From Vagococcus vulneris (lineage in GTDB: Bacteria; Bacillota; Bacilli; Lactobacillales; Vagococcaceae): a stretch of 64,000 nt of DNA. Where the stretch lies: NCBI RefSeq assembly GCF_003950515.1, contig NZ_NGJS01000008.1, positions 1 to 64,000 on the forward strand. Direction: 5' to 3'. The translations under genes and the position numbers were made by a program. The notes under the pieces are model-generated. The model did not search any database and was not told the origin of the DNA. It saw nothing but the letters and a program-made list of their open reading frames with translations. Of this stretch, positions 34,727 through 43,528 are shown piece after piece (the stretch's first letter is position 1; the number at the start of each line of letters is the position of its first letter).

Positions 34727-35482
34727 ATGGCCAAAAAATTAGTTGTCGCACTAATCGGATTAGTGCTTGTTCTATTGCTTATTTTTATGCATCCAACAAG
34801 TCGTAAAGCACAAGCAATTAAGAATAAATCAAGTGAGATAACAACAGAGAAAAATACAAAGACTTCTGTCCAAAAAGTAGAAAAGCCGAAATTCCCTGGA
34901 ACAGAAGACGATTGGGAACTAGAATTAGTCAATAATTCACACAAAGTCAGGGCAGAACCAACAGATTTAGCCGAGGTAGGTGATGGCAAAAAAGTTGACA
35001 GAAGAATAGAGGGTTCTTTTATGGAACTAAGAAATGGCGCTAAAGCTGCAGGCATTGAATTAACAGTGGTCTCAGGTTATCGTTCCGTAGCAGAACAGAC
35101 GGCAATTGTTAATCAGAGTATTAACAATTATCTCAGTCAAGGTCTTTCTGAAGATGAGGCAAAAAAGAAAACATTTCAATACATGACTGAACCTGGTCAC
35201 AGTGAACATCATACTGGTTTAGCCGTTGATGTCGTCGATACGGATTGGGATACAACGTCAAATGGATTAGAAGCAGATTTTTATAATACTAAAGGCGGAA
35301 AATGGTTAGACGAACATGTGATTGATTACGGCTTCGTTATACGGTATCCCAAAGGCAAAGAAGCAGTTACTGAAATTAATTATGAACCTTGGCACCTAAG
35401 GTATGTGGGCAAAGAAAATGCAAAGTATATGAAAGAGCATGATCTGACTTTAGAGGAGTATACTGATCAACTGAAAGAGTAG
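34727..35482 (+). CDS. M15B (VanY/DacB-like) D,D- or L,D-carboxypeptidase
   Basis: This is a peptidoglycan-trimming zinc carboxypeptidase anchored by an N-terminal TM helix (about 4-21). At 251 aa the VanY domain has SGYRSVAEQ, EPGHSEHHTGLAVDV (Zn His and Asp) and EPWHLRYVG (catalytic Glu-x-x-His). It removes the terminal D-Ala from stem peptides. Which bond is cut cannot be decided by sequence. It shares a transcript with the preceding unknown gene and a glucosaminidase gene 8 bases downstream. A vancomycin-resistance role is not indicated, as no van cluster is present. Confidence 0.88.
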   Translation: MAKKLVVALIGLVLVLLLIFMHPTSRKAQAIKNKSSEITTEKNTKTSVQKVEKPKFPGTEDDWELELVNNSHKVRAEPTDLAEVGDGKKVDRRIEGSFMELRNGAKAAGIELTVVSGYRSVAEQTAIVNQSINNYLSQGLSEDEAKKKTFQYMTEPGHSEHHTGLAVDVVDTDWDTTSNGLEADFYNTKGGKWLDEHVIDYGFVIRYPKGKEAVTEINYEPWHLRYVGKENAKYMKEHDLTLEEYTDQLKE

Positions 35483-35490
35483 GTATATGA

Positions 35491-36111
35491 ATGGGTAAAA
35501 GGAATTATGGTTCAAGAAAGAGAAATAAGTTTCCACTTTTTTTGGCGGGACTGATACTAACTGCAACACTTCTCGTATTTTTTGTTGCTATTAGAGGCTT
35601 ATCAGATCATACACCGCAAGTTGTAAATCAGCAGGATGAAGCAGATAAACAAAATGAACAATTTATCCAATCTTTGCTGCCTGTCGCAAAAGAAATTCAA
35701 AATCAGTATGGTCTTTTGCCTAGCATTAGCATCGGACAAGCAATTTTAGAGTCTGATTGGGGAACCAGCGAGTTAAGCGCTAAGTACAATAATTTGTTTG
35801 GTATTAAATCGTACAGTCCAGAAGATGATTTTGTTAAATTAAAAACTAAAGAGTATAAAGATGGTAAGTGGATTGAAATTACTGCTAATTTTAAAGTCTA
35901 TAAAAATTGGGAAGATTGCATGAGAGATCATGCAAAACTTTTTGTTCATGGAGTTGATTGGGATCCCTATCTATATAATGGTGTATTACTTGCTGATAAT
36001 TATGAAACGGCAGCTTCTGCTCTGCAAGTCGCGGGGTATGCAACCGACCCAACGTATGCTAAAAAAATAATTGACGTTATCGAAAGTTATCAATTGTATA
36101 AATATGATTAG
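35491..36111 (+). CDS. GH73 N-acetylglucosaminidase (membrane-anchored)
   Basis: This is a peptidoglycan hydrolase that cleaves the GlcNAc-MurNAc linkage. At 206 aa it has a basic N-terminus, one TM helix (about 14-35) and a GH73 domain with catalytic Glu in QAILESDWGTSELS, followed by NNLFGIK, the YKNWEDCMRDHAKLF segment and AGYATDPTYAKKI. It has no LysM or SH3 wall-binding repeats, so it is the minimal, membrane-held type. The start is ATG at 35491 with a weak GTAGG site. It follows the carboxypeptidase gene by 8 bases. Confidence 0.88.
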   Translation: MGKRNYGSRKRNKFPLFLAGLILTATLLVFFVAIRGLSDHTPQVVNQQDEADKQNEQFIQSLLPVAKEIQNQYGLLPSISIGQAILESDWGTSELSAKYNNLFGIKSYSPEDDFVKLKTKEYKDGKWIEITANFKVYKNWEDCMRDHAKLFVHGVDWDPYLYNGVLLADNYETAASALQVAGYATDPTYAKKIIDVIESYQLYKYD

Positions 36112-36181
36112 TTTCGTGAATTATAGGAGATGATTCAAACTTAGAAAACTAACTTTTACGATTATATAAGGGGGAAAAGTT

Positions 36182-36874
36182 TTGAAAAATGAAAAATTTA
36201 TTCCTGAAATTAATTCAGAGTTAAAAAAGGATAATTTGAAAGTACCCTCAATCATCAGGGAATGCTCAGGGATTAGGATATTTGGAAAGAGAATTAAATC
36301 TATTTGTTATTCAACGGACATTGCAATTATAAAAAATATTGATGCGGATGCGATTATCGCAGTTTATCCATTTACACCGCATCCGTCAATAACTAAGAGT
36401 ATTGTCGAAGTGGCCGATGTTCCAGTTTTTTCAGGTGTGGGTGGTGGATTGACTCAAGGACACCGTTGTGTCAGTATGAGTATGTTTGCCGAAGCAAATG
36501 GTTCGATAGGTGTTGTTGTTAACACACCGACAACAAAAGAGACAATTGAAGAAATTGCACAGATGGTTGATATTCCAATCATTGGGACTGTGACATCAGA
36601 GTTTACTGATATCGATGAAAAAATTGAAGCAGGTGTTGAAATTCTTAATGTTAGTGGTGGCAAGCAGACGGCAAGAATTGTTCGAATGATTCGGGAAAAA
36701 TACCCAACGTTTCCTATCATAGCAACAGGAGGTCCGACTGAAGAGTTAATTTTAGAAACAATACAAGCTGGAGCCAACGCAATTACGTATACACCGCCGA
36801 CAAATGGATCATTGTTTAGTAAAAAAATGGTAGCTTATCGGGAAAAAGAAGAGAAAAATTTTGAGGAAAACTAA
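36182..36874 (+). CDS. TIM-barrel protein of unknown function (often labelled hydrolase)
   Basis: This is a 230-aa (beta/alpha)8-barrel-like protein. Repeating strand motifs such as DADAIIAVYPFTPHP, IPIIGTV, EILNVSGG and the glycine-rich phosphate-loop-like IIATGGPTEE and AGANAITYTPP resemble ThiG/TrpC-type phosphate binders. I know related Gram-positive proteins only as generic 'hydrolase'. The start is TTG 36182 with AGGGGG upstream. A terminator follows, so it is probably not in one operon with the downstream kinase, though that neighbour is a vitamin-type kinase. Confidence 0.6.
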   Translation: MKNEKFIPEINSELKKDNLKVPSIIRECSGIRIFGKRIKSICYSTDIAIIKNIDADAIIAVYPFTPHPSITKSIVEVADVPVFSGVGGGLTQGHRCVSMSMFAEANGSIGVVVNTPTTKETIEEIAQMVDIPIIGTVTSEFTDIDEKIEAGVEILNVSGGKQTARIVRMIREKYPTFPIIATGGPTEELILETIQAGANAITYTPPTNGSLFSKKMVAYREKEEKNFEEN

Positions 36875-36894
36875 TTTTTATTATATTTATTGAT

Positions 36895-36930
36895 AAAAAA
36901 AGAGTCTGGCTGGTCCAAACTCTTTTTTTG
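36895..36930 (+). terminator. Terminator after the TIM-barrel gene
   Basis: AAAAAAAGAGT (36895-36905) pairs with ACTCTTTTTTT (36919-36929), with an inner TGG/CCA pairing. Confidence 0.75.
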
Positions 36931-36952
36931 TCACCAAGAGGGGTAGACAGAC

Positions 36953-37738
36953 ATGGTTTCTAAAACAGGGTTAATTATAGCGGGATCAGATACATTAAGC
37001 GGTGGTGGTTTACAAACGGATATTCGGACGTTTGAGACAAAACGATTGAATAGCTGTAATATTTTAACATGTATTGCAACAGTTAATCAAAGTAACGAGA
37101 CAATTGCTATTCATGATTTGAGTCCGGAACTAATAAAGAAACAGTGGGATGACATCAAGCGATTACCTATTGATGTACTGAAAATAGGTATGTTAGCCAA
37201 TCTAGAGATAGCAGTAAAAGTAAAAAAGATTATGGAAAGCTGTTCAGGGATACCGATTGTAATAGACCCTGTTTTAGCTTTAAAAGAATCTGGATATGGG
37301 ATGTCAGATGAAATTGTTGCGTTTTTTTACCGTGAATTGCTTCCAATAGCGTTTGTGACCACGCCAAACTTAAAGGAAGCTGAAATGTTGGCGAGGATGA
37401 GTATCAATAATAAAAAAGATATGGAACAGGCAGCGATAGTTATAAAAGCATCTAGTGTAGAATACGTAGTAATTAAGGGGGGGCACCGTTTACCCGGAAC
37501 TGAAGCTACTGACTTAATTTATAATGGCAAAACGTTTAACTATTTGACCACGCCAAAATTACAGACAACACAAACAAATGGAGCTGGTTGTACGTTTGCT
37601 TCTGCAATTGCTGCTAATATTGCAAATGAATTGCCAGTGATTGTGGCAGTTACGGAAGCTAAACAATTTGTGTATCAAGCAATCAAAAATGGGTTTCCGT
37701 TATTATCCGATTTAGGAAATGTCTGGGTTAAGCTATAG
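36953..37738 (+). CDS. Pyridoxine/pyridoxal kinase or HMP kinase (ThiD/PdxK family)
   Basis: This 261-aa ribokinase-fold kinase begins with IIAGSDTLSGGGLQTD. The terminal motif is TNGAGCTFASAIAAN, in which Cys replaces the usual catalytic-loop Asp (GTGD). This change is typical of the Gram-positive PdxK branch formerly called ThiD, so vitamin B6 phosphorylation is the better guess over thiamin pyrimidine phosphorylation. KGGHRLPGTEATDL is also consistent. The ATG at 36953 has GAGGGG about 9 bases upstream. No thiamin genes lie nearby, which supports the B6 reading. Confidence 0.78.
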   Translation: MVSKTGLIIAGSDTLSGGGLQTDIRTFETKRLNSCNILTCIATVNQSNETIAIHDLSPELIKKQWDDIKRLPIDVLKIGMLANLEIAVKVKKIMESCSGIPIVIDPVLALKESGYGMSDEIVAFFYRELLPIAFVTTPNLKEAEMLARMSINNKKDMEQAAIVIKASSVEYVVIKGGHRLPGTEATDLIYNGKTFNYLTTPKLQTTQTNGAGCTFASAIAANIANELPVIVAVTEAKQFVYQAIKNGFPLLSDLGNVWVKL

Positions 37739-37834
37739 AAAACGTAATAAATACAATAATTCCATTTATTTTATTTGAACAATCATGTAGAATAATTAGT
37801 GTAGATTAAATTTAATAGAAAGAGGACAGTAAGA

Positions 37835-38218
37835 ATGAAATTGGAAAGACAAGAAGAATTTGTACAGGAATTTTCATATACAGCACTGCCCACTGAACAT
37901 TCAGAGGAAACAGCAATTAATGTTAGCTTAAATCCATTTGAAATTACAGAGGAAATGGAGATTGACCCAGATAAAAATTCGATTTTAGGTGTACGTATTG
38001 AATTTAAAATAGTTCTAGAAAAGGCCTTAATTAGTGGTGAGGTTGCACAATTTGTTCAATTAATTGATCGTAAAGTTGATAAAATTGAGGATCTATCTCG
38101 CGAAGAAGTTGAAGAATTAGCACACCCCTTATTTTTAATTATAGAACGAATGACATATGAAGTGACAGAAATAGCTTTAGATCAACCTGGTATTGAATTA
38201 AATTTTGCACAAGAATAA
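37835..38218 (+). CDS. DUF1149 family protein (SecB-like fold)
   Basis: This is a 127-aa acidic protein with the DUF1149 pattern: LERQEEFVQEFSYT at the N-terminus, a central VRIEFKIVLEKALISGEVAQ, and SREEVEELAHPLFLIIERMTYEVTEIALD near the end. The family is thought to resemble the SecB chaperone, but its role in lactic acid bacteria is not established. AGAGGACAGTAAGAATG gives a ribosome binding site. It is followed by a small terminator and the coiled-coil protein gene. Confidence 0.8.
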   Translation: MKLERQEEFVQEFSYTALPTEHSEETAINVSLNPFEITEEMEIDPDKNSILGVRIEFKIVLEKALISGEVAQFVQLIDRKVDKIEDLSREEVEELAHPLFLIIERMTYEVTEIALDQPGIELNFAQE

Positions 38219-38225
38219 GCAACGG

Positions 38226-38255
38226 AGAGTATTGTGTGAGACGCAATACTCTTTC
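38226..38255 (+). terminator. Terminator after the DUF1149 gene
   Basis: GAGTATTG (38227-38234) pairs with CAATACTC (38244-38251), followed by the short TTTCTT. Confidence 0.6.
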
Positions 38256-38303
38256 TTATTAATTAATGTAAATCAAACTGGTTAGGGAAGGAGGAAAATG
38301 GCT

Positions 38304-40523
38304 ATGCAAGCATTAAATTTTAATATTTCTGCTCAAATTAATGATAAAAGTAAACGAAAATTCGACAAGCAATGCGATATCGTTTTTTCTAAAAAACCAA
38401 ATGATGATCCACGTTATCAATTGGAGATTGTTTGGGATAATTATACGTTTTTACCAAAATCTTTTGTACTCATTGTCTGTCGTGTTGTGTCAAAAGAGTG
38501 GAAGCGTGTATTTAAAAAATACCCGTTATATGGTTCGTTCATTGAATATCATTCGGAAGGAGAAAATCGTGCATACTTCAGCTTTACAAATCGTTATGAA
38601 ATAGCTGATGATGTCTGGCGTAATTTCGAAGAAAGTATTGAGTCAGTTTACGAAGAATGTTTAAACCGTGTTGTTGAAAGACAGCAAGATCTTGATCAAA
38701 ATGGTATACAGAATGAGGTGGGAGAACCATCTGAAACAAATGACTATAAACTGAATCAGGAAAATATTTCGGATGATTATCAAAAATTAGCTGTGAAAAT
38801 TGAAAATCAAGAAGGTTATTTAGATTTATTAATGAGTCAGGTAGACAAAGGTGATTTATATGAACAAGATAGTCGTGAAAGACAACTGTTGCAGCGCATA
38901 TACGGTCAAATTGAAAAACAACGGGTTCAATTAACTAATTTAAATGCCTTATATCAAGAAATTGAGAGAAATCACAATAAAAATAGTCAAGAGGAAATGG
39001 AACGGGTTCAAAATCTATCCAACAGTTACCAATTAGCCTATGCGAAGGAACGACATAAAACAAAGAAATTAACTGAAAAGTTTGATGAGTTGACTGATAG
39101 ATTGAAGAAAAGTGAAGATGCAAATTACCAACTCGATCAAGCTAATTTGCAACTGACAGCAATTGTTAAAGAACATCGTTTAGATACTGAAGAATACACT
39201 AAGTTAAAACAAATTAGGCACGATATGATGCAAGTCAAAGAGGAAAGCGAACTCTATAGACAAAAAGCGGTAAAATATGAAAAACAGGTACATCAACTAG
39301 AATTGACCATTGAGAATTTAGAAAAAGCGCGTGAACAATTGCGCATGGACGCACAAACGGACGTTCATCAAATGGAGGAAAGTCTATCGGATATGGAAGT
39401 TCAATTAATCAATGAATTGAACGAAAAACGCCGTCTTCTTGTTGAATTAAAGGAAGCCAAAAAGAAAATTGAAGAGTTAGAAATACACACGGCTGAATAT
39501 GAGAATAATATTCTTATGGAAAAGAAATATTATGAAAAAATGGAAGTTGAAAAGTCGCAGTTAAAAGATATTATTGGTAAATTAAAAGAGCAAAACACTT
39601 TATTAGGTATTAAAATACAGCAACAAGATGAAGAACTTGTAAAACGTAACCGTGACGCTAGTCACTTGACCGAACAAGTGAGTATTCTAGATGAGGCAGT
39701 ACTTCCTAAGATGAAACAGCTAGTTGATACCTATCGTACGATTTCACTAAAATCAGATATCCCTCAAAAAATAATTGATTGGATAGAAGAATATGTGGTA
39801 CAGTTTGATAAGGATTTAAAACAGGTGATCAATCAAGCTGTAGTTGAAGACGAAATGAATCCGACGAAAGTCGAAATAAGTGGCGAAGAGCTTGAAGCAG
39901 ATGCTGATGAACAGATACAATCGACTTTAGAAATAAATGATAGCTCTGAAAGTCAGACAATAGCAGAATCGAAAAGAAACGTAACTGAAATAAGCTGGGA
40001 ACAAACACCGACTGGTCCAGTACAAGCAACCGAAGATTATGAAGAATTTGAGGACAGCTACGAAGTTGATCCATATGTTAATCAAGTAGCAGCAAAAGAA
40101 TTGTTAAAATCGGTTAGTGCAGATCAATCACGTGCAGAGGCGGAAATTAAGCGTCTTTTTATGTCACTCGACAGCCAGCCTGACCGCGTGAGAAAGATTC
40201 TTAAGTCAGAGTATGATAACTATCTGTATGAAATAGATAGATTGATTTCACGATGGAACGATGTGCGTAAGGTTGACAATATTGATAAAAACACAAAATT
40301 TTTAGAGTTTTGTTTAGTTTATATGGACTATTTTCATGAATTTAACTTTTTATTGGATTCAGCAGTGAAGGAACCTTTTTTTGATAAACGTTATGTGTTG
40401 ATTGATGCCACCATGTTAGTAGAATTGAGAGCGTATAGTTTATTGTCTGCATATTTAGAAACTTATTATTTAGAAGTTTCTAAATATGCTGAACAGTACT
40501 ATACGAACAAGGAGAATGAGTAA
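38304..40523 (+). CDS. Large coiled-coil protein of unknown function
   Basis: This 739-aa protein has three parts. First is an N-terminal globular region (about 1-125) with QCDIVFSKKPNDDPRYQLEIVWDNY-like strands and aromatic residues. A long alpha-helical coiled coil follows (about 165-510; repeated LEK/KLT/EEL heptads, no signal or TM). Third come an acidic linker (about 540-610) and a C-terminal helical domain (about 620-735). It resembles SMC-like or tethering proteins in layout only; there is no Walker motif. AAGGAGG is 9 bases before ATG 38304 and only 3 bases before the alternative ATG 38298. Five bases separate it from tex. I do not recognise the family. Confidence 0.65.
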   Translation: MQALNFNISAQINDKSKRKFDKQCDIVFSKKPNDDPRYQLEIVWDNYTFLPKSFVLIVCRVVSKEWKRVFKKYPLYGSFIEYHSEGENRAYFSFTNRYEIADDVWRNFEESIESVYEECLNRVVERQQDLDQNGIQNEVGEPSETNDYKLNQENISDDYQKLAVKIENQEGYLDLLMSQVDKGDLYEQDSRERQLLQRIYGQIEKQRVQLTNLNALYQEIERNHNKNSQEEMERVQNLSNSYQLAYAKERHKTKKLTEKFDELTDRLKKSEDANYQLDQANLQLTAIVKEHRLDTEEYTKLKQIRHDMMQVKEESELYRQKAVKYEKQVHQLELTIENLEKAREQLRMDAQTDVHQMEESLSDMEVQLINELNEKRRLLVELKEAKKKIEELEIHTAEYENNILMEKKYYEKMEVEKSQLKDIIGKLKEQNTLLGIKIQQQDEELVKRNRDASHLTEQVSILDEAVLPKMKQLVDTYRTISLKSDIPQKIIDWIEEYVVQFDKDLKQVINQAVVEDEMNPTKVEISGEELEADADEQIQSTLEINDSSESQTIAESKRNVTEISWEQTPTGPVQATEDYEEFEDSYEVDPYVNQVAAKELLKSVSADQSRAEAEIKRLFMSLDSQPDRVRKILKSEYDNYLYEIDRLISRWNDVRKVDNIDKNTKFLEFCLVYMDYFHEFNFLLDSAVKEPFFDKRYVLIDATMLVELRAYSLLSAYLETYYLEVSKYAEQYYTNKENE

Positions 40524-40528
40524 TCATT

Positions 40529-42703
40529 ATGCAAGATACTGAGGTAATTAATTTATTAAAGCAAGAATTAAATCATATTAAAGCGGACCATTTAATAGCA
40601 GTTTTAAAATTATTGGATGAAGGAAACACAGTTCCATTTATTGCTAGATATCGGAAAGAGATGACTGGTAGTCTGGATGAAGTAGCTATTCGAGAAATAG
40701 AAGAGCGCCACAATTACATTCAGGGTTTGATTAAGCGCAAGGCTGAAGTGCTACGCTTAATTGATGAACAAGGTAAGCTAACAAAAGAACTATCCGATAA
40801 AATTAAGCAAGCTGAAAAAATGCAGCAGTTGGAGGATTTATACCGTCCCTATAAGAAAAAACGTCGGACTAAAGCAACAATTGCCAAAGAAAATGGGTTG
40901 GAGCCATTTGCTTTATGGTTACTGCAGTTTCCTATGGGTGCAGTTGATGATAAAGCAGCTGAATTTATTAATCCTGAGAACAATATAAAAACAATTGCTG
41001 ATGTAAAAGATGGCGCTCATGAAATTATTGCTGAAATGGTTGGTGATGAGTCGGAATACCGCAAATGGATTCGTGAACGTACTTGGAATACAGGATATTT
41101 TGTAACAAGAGATAAAGATCGCTCTTTGGATGAAACTAGTGTATTTGAAATGTATTATGATTTTGAAGAACCGATTAAAAAATTAGTACCTCATAGAGTT
41201 CTTGCTGCTAATCGCGGTGAAAAGGAAGGCGTATTGAAAGCTGAGATTGTTGTTGAAGAACAAGCAATTCATGGCTACTTGGAAAAGCAGATAATAAAAG
41301 ATAATGATAGTTCTGCGGCTGAACTTGTTCGAGCAGCTTATCAAGATGCATATAAACGCTTTATCGGCCCATCTATTGAGCGTGAAATACGTAAAGAATT
41401 AACAGATGAAGCCGATGAACAGGCAATTTCAATTTTTGGAGAAAACTTACGTAATTTATTATTGCAGTCGCCATTAAAGGGAAAAGTTGTTTTAGGTTTT
41501 GATCCGGCTTATCGTACAGGCTGTAAATTGTCAGTTGTCGATGAGACTGGTAAAGCCTTAGCAATTAAGGTGATTTATCCGCATAAACCTGCCGCAGCAG
41601 CCCGAAGAGAAGCTGCGGGACAAGAATTTATTGATTTTGTTGAAGAATATCAAGTTGATATGGTAGCTATCGGAAACGGGACAGCCAGTCGCGAGTCTGA
41701 ACTGTTTGTAGCAAAACAATTAAAAAAAATAAATCGTGATATTTTCTTTATTATTGTGAATGAGGCTGGGGCATCTGTCTATTCTGCAAGTGATGTTGCT
41801 CGAAAAGAATTTCCTGATTTGCAGGTAGAAGAACGAAGTGCAGTTAGCATTGCGAGACGTTTACAAGATCCGTTAGCAGAGCTTGTGAAAATTGATCCTA
41901 AAGCGGTTGGAGTAGGTCAGTATCAACATGATGTTTCACAAAAACGATTAACAGAACAATTAGATTTTGTTGTAGAAACAGTTGTTAATCAAGTGGGCGT
42001 TGATGTAAATACAGCTAGCCGAGAACTGTTGCAGCGTATAGCGGGATTGAATAAAACGACAGCAAATAATATAGTTGATTATCGTGAAGAAACTGGCTTG
42101 TTTACAAACCGTAAACAACTAAAAAAAGTTCCACGATTAGGACCAAAAGCATATGAACAAGCTATTGGATTTTTGCGAATACCAGGTGGTGATATGATTC
42201 TTGATAATACAGGTATTCATCCTGAAAGTTATGAATTAGTGAACCAATTGTTGGATCATTTAACAATTGCTTTAAATACACTGAATACAGCAGATGCAAA
42301 TGATAAATTGTCAGCAGGCTCGATTGATGTATTAAGTCAACAATTGGCTGTTGGTAAAGAGACGTTACAAGACATTATCGATAGTTTATTGCAACCAGGA
42401 CGTGATATGCGTGAAGATACGCTAGCACCTTTATTGAGACAAGACATTTTGACGATGGAAGATTTAAAACCAGGTATGGAGCTACAAGGCACAGTCAGAA
42501 ATGTAGTTGACTTTGGTGCCTTTGTTGATATTGGTGTTAAACAAGATGGTATGGTACATATTTCAAAATTGAGTTCAAAATTTATTAAACATCCAACTGA
42601 TGTTGTAGCAGTTGGTGATATAGTAACGGTTTGGGTGGAGAATGCTGACTTAGCAAAACAGCGTATTTCATTAACAATGATTGAACCAGCACAAAAGAAT
42701 TAG
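40529..42703 (+). CDS. tex: RNA-binding transcription accessory protein Tex
   Basis: This conserved 724-aa nucleic-acid-binding protein is related to eukaryotic Spt6. It has an N-terminal helical region with FIARYRKEMTG, a YqgF/RNase H-like domain opening at VVLGFDPAYRTGCKL (near 325), tandem helix-hairpin-helix motifs (LLQRIAGLNKTTANNI, KVPRLGPKAYEQAIGFLRI) and a C-terminal S1 domain (GTVRNVVDFGAFVDIGVKQDG). AAGGAG lies 14 bases before the ATG, which is rather far. It probably shares a transcript with the coiled-coil gene upstream and the SprT gene 13 bases downstream. Confidence 0.95.
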   Translation: MQDTEVINLLKQELNHIKADHLIAVLKLLDEGNTVPFIARYRKEMTGSLDEVAIREIEERHNYIQGLIKRKAEVLRLIDEQGKLTKELSDKIKQAEKMQQLEDLYRPYKKKRRTKATIAKENGLEPFALWLLQFPMGAVDDKAAEFINPENNIKTIADVKDGAHEIIAEMVGDESEYRKWIRERTWNTGYFVTRDKDRSLDETSVFEMYYDFEEPIKKLVPHRVLAANRGEKEGVLKAEIVVEEQAIHGYLEKQIIKDNDSSAAELVRAAYQDAYKRFIGPSIEREIRKELTDEADEQAISIFGENLRNLLLQSPLKGKVVLGFDPAYRTGCKLSVVDETGKALAIKVIYPHKPAAAARREAAGQEFIDFVEEYQVDMVAIGNGTASRESELFVAKQLKKINRDIFFIIVNEAGASVYSASDVARKEFPDLQVEERSAVSIARRLQDPLAELVKIDPKAVGVGQYQHDVSQKRLTEQLDFVVETVVNQVGVDVNTASRELLQRIAGLNKTTANNIVDYREETGLFTNRKQLKKVPRLGPKAYEQAIGFLRIPGGDMILDNTGIHPESYELVNQLLDHLTIALNTLNTADANDKLSAGSIDVLSQQLAVGKETLQDIIDSLLQPGRDMREDTLAPLLRQDILTMEDLKPGMELQGTVRNVVDFGAFVDIGVKQDGMVHISKLSSKFIKHPTDVVAVGDIVTVWVENADLAKQRISLTMIEPAQKN

Positions 42704-42716
42704 AGAGGTAAGAACA

Positions 42717-43166
42717 GTGAAAAAATTGTCCGGAGAAGAATTGCAAACATTGGTAGAAACATTGTCGATGGATTATTTTGGTCTGCCGTTCACTCATCAA
42801 GCTGTTTTTAATTCTCGTTTAAGAACAACTGGCGGTCGGTATCATTTAACCGACCACCATTTGGACTTTAATCCAAAAGTTTATGAATTATATGGATTAT
42901 CGGAATTAACTGGTGTCATCAAGCATGAATTATGCCATTATCATTTACATTTAGCTGGTAAAGGGTATCAGCATCGTGATGCTGATTTTCGTATGTTGTT
43001 AAAAGAAACAAACAGTCCGCGATTTGTTAAAAATCTAACTACTAATAAAAGTCAAAAAAAATATCGTTATCAATGTCAAAAATGTGAACAATTGATTGTT
43101 CGACAGCGTCGTATTAATCTGATGAGATTTGGTTGTTGTTGTGGCGGTCAATTAGTAGAATTATAA
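42717..43166 (+). CDS. SprT-family metalloprotease-like protein
   Basis: At 149 aa the zinc-metalloprotease motif HELCH lies in GVIKHELCHYHLHLAG, followed by the SprT zinc-ribbon-like C-terminal region with paired Cys (CQKCEQL and FGCCCGG). The start is GTG 42717 with GAGG 8 bases upstream; the longest frame from 42681 starts inside tex without a ribosome binding site. The Gram-positive SprT (YdcK) group has no settled function. Eukaryotic relatives (SPRTN) cleave DNA-protein crosslinks. It is the last gene of the tex group. Confidence 0.85.
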   Translation: MKKLSGEELQTLVETLSMDYFGLPFTHQAVFNSRLRTTGGRYHLTDHHLDFNPKVYELYGLSELTGVIKHELCHYHLHLAGKGYQHRDADFRMLLKETNSPRFVKNLTTNKSQKKYRYQCQKCEQLIVRQRRINLMRFGCCCGGQLVEL

Positions 43167-43172
43167 ATTTAA

Positions 43173-43255
43173 GCGGTCATGGCGGAATGGCAGACGCGCT
43201 AGCTTGAGGGGCTAGTGAGAGAAATCTCGTGGAAGTTCAAATCTTCTTGGCCGCA
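43173..43255 (+). tRNA. tRNA-Leu (anticodon GAG)
   Basis: The acceptor stem GCGGTCA (43173-43179) pairs with TGGCCGC (43248-43254) and the discriminator is A. The anticodon stem CTAGC/GCTAG encloses loop TTGAGGG, giving anticodon GAG. There is a long class II variable arm and a T arm GGAAG-TTCAAAT-CTTCT. CCA is not encoded. It reads CTC and CTT leucine codons. Confidence 0.95.
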
Positions 43256-43277
43256 TAATAATAAGAAATAAATGTTG

Positions 43278-43308
43278 AAGAAAGAATATTTTAATATTCT
43301 TTTTTATT
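43278..43308 (+). terminator. Terminator after tRNA-Leu
   Basis: AAAGAATATT (43281-43290) and AATATTCTTT (43293-43302) with a following T run. Confidence 0.65.
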
Positions 43309-43528
43309 ATTACACAAAAACTTAATATAATGAACAAAAAAAAGAAGTAAATATGACTTAATTTATATGTAGAATAAACTGTATATTAATTGAATGATAA
43401 TTGTTTTATTTATTAGGTAAAAAGTCAGTATTTTCATTGAAACCGTAAACTTTTAGAGGTAGAATGTTTACATAAAACATTGTCGCTCAGTAGATTATTT
43501 ATAAAATATCTAGTTAGGGGGAAAGATT

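Noticed and set aside
34727-35482. VanY vancomycin-resistance carboxypeptidase
   Set aside because: The domain is the same, but no vanHAX or VanRS genes are nearby and the neighbours are ordinary wall enzymes.
36454-36777. 107-aa antisense frame in the TIM-barrel gene
   Set aside because: Shadow of a well-supported gene without translation signals.
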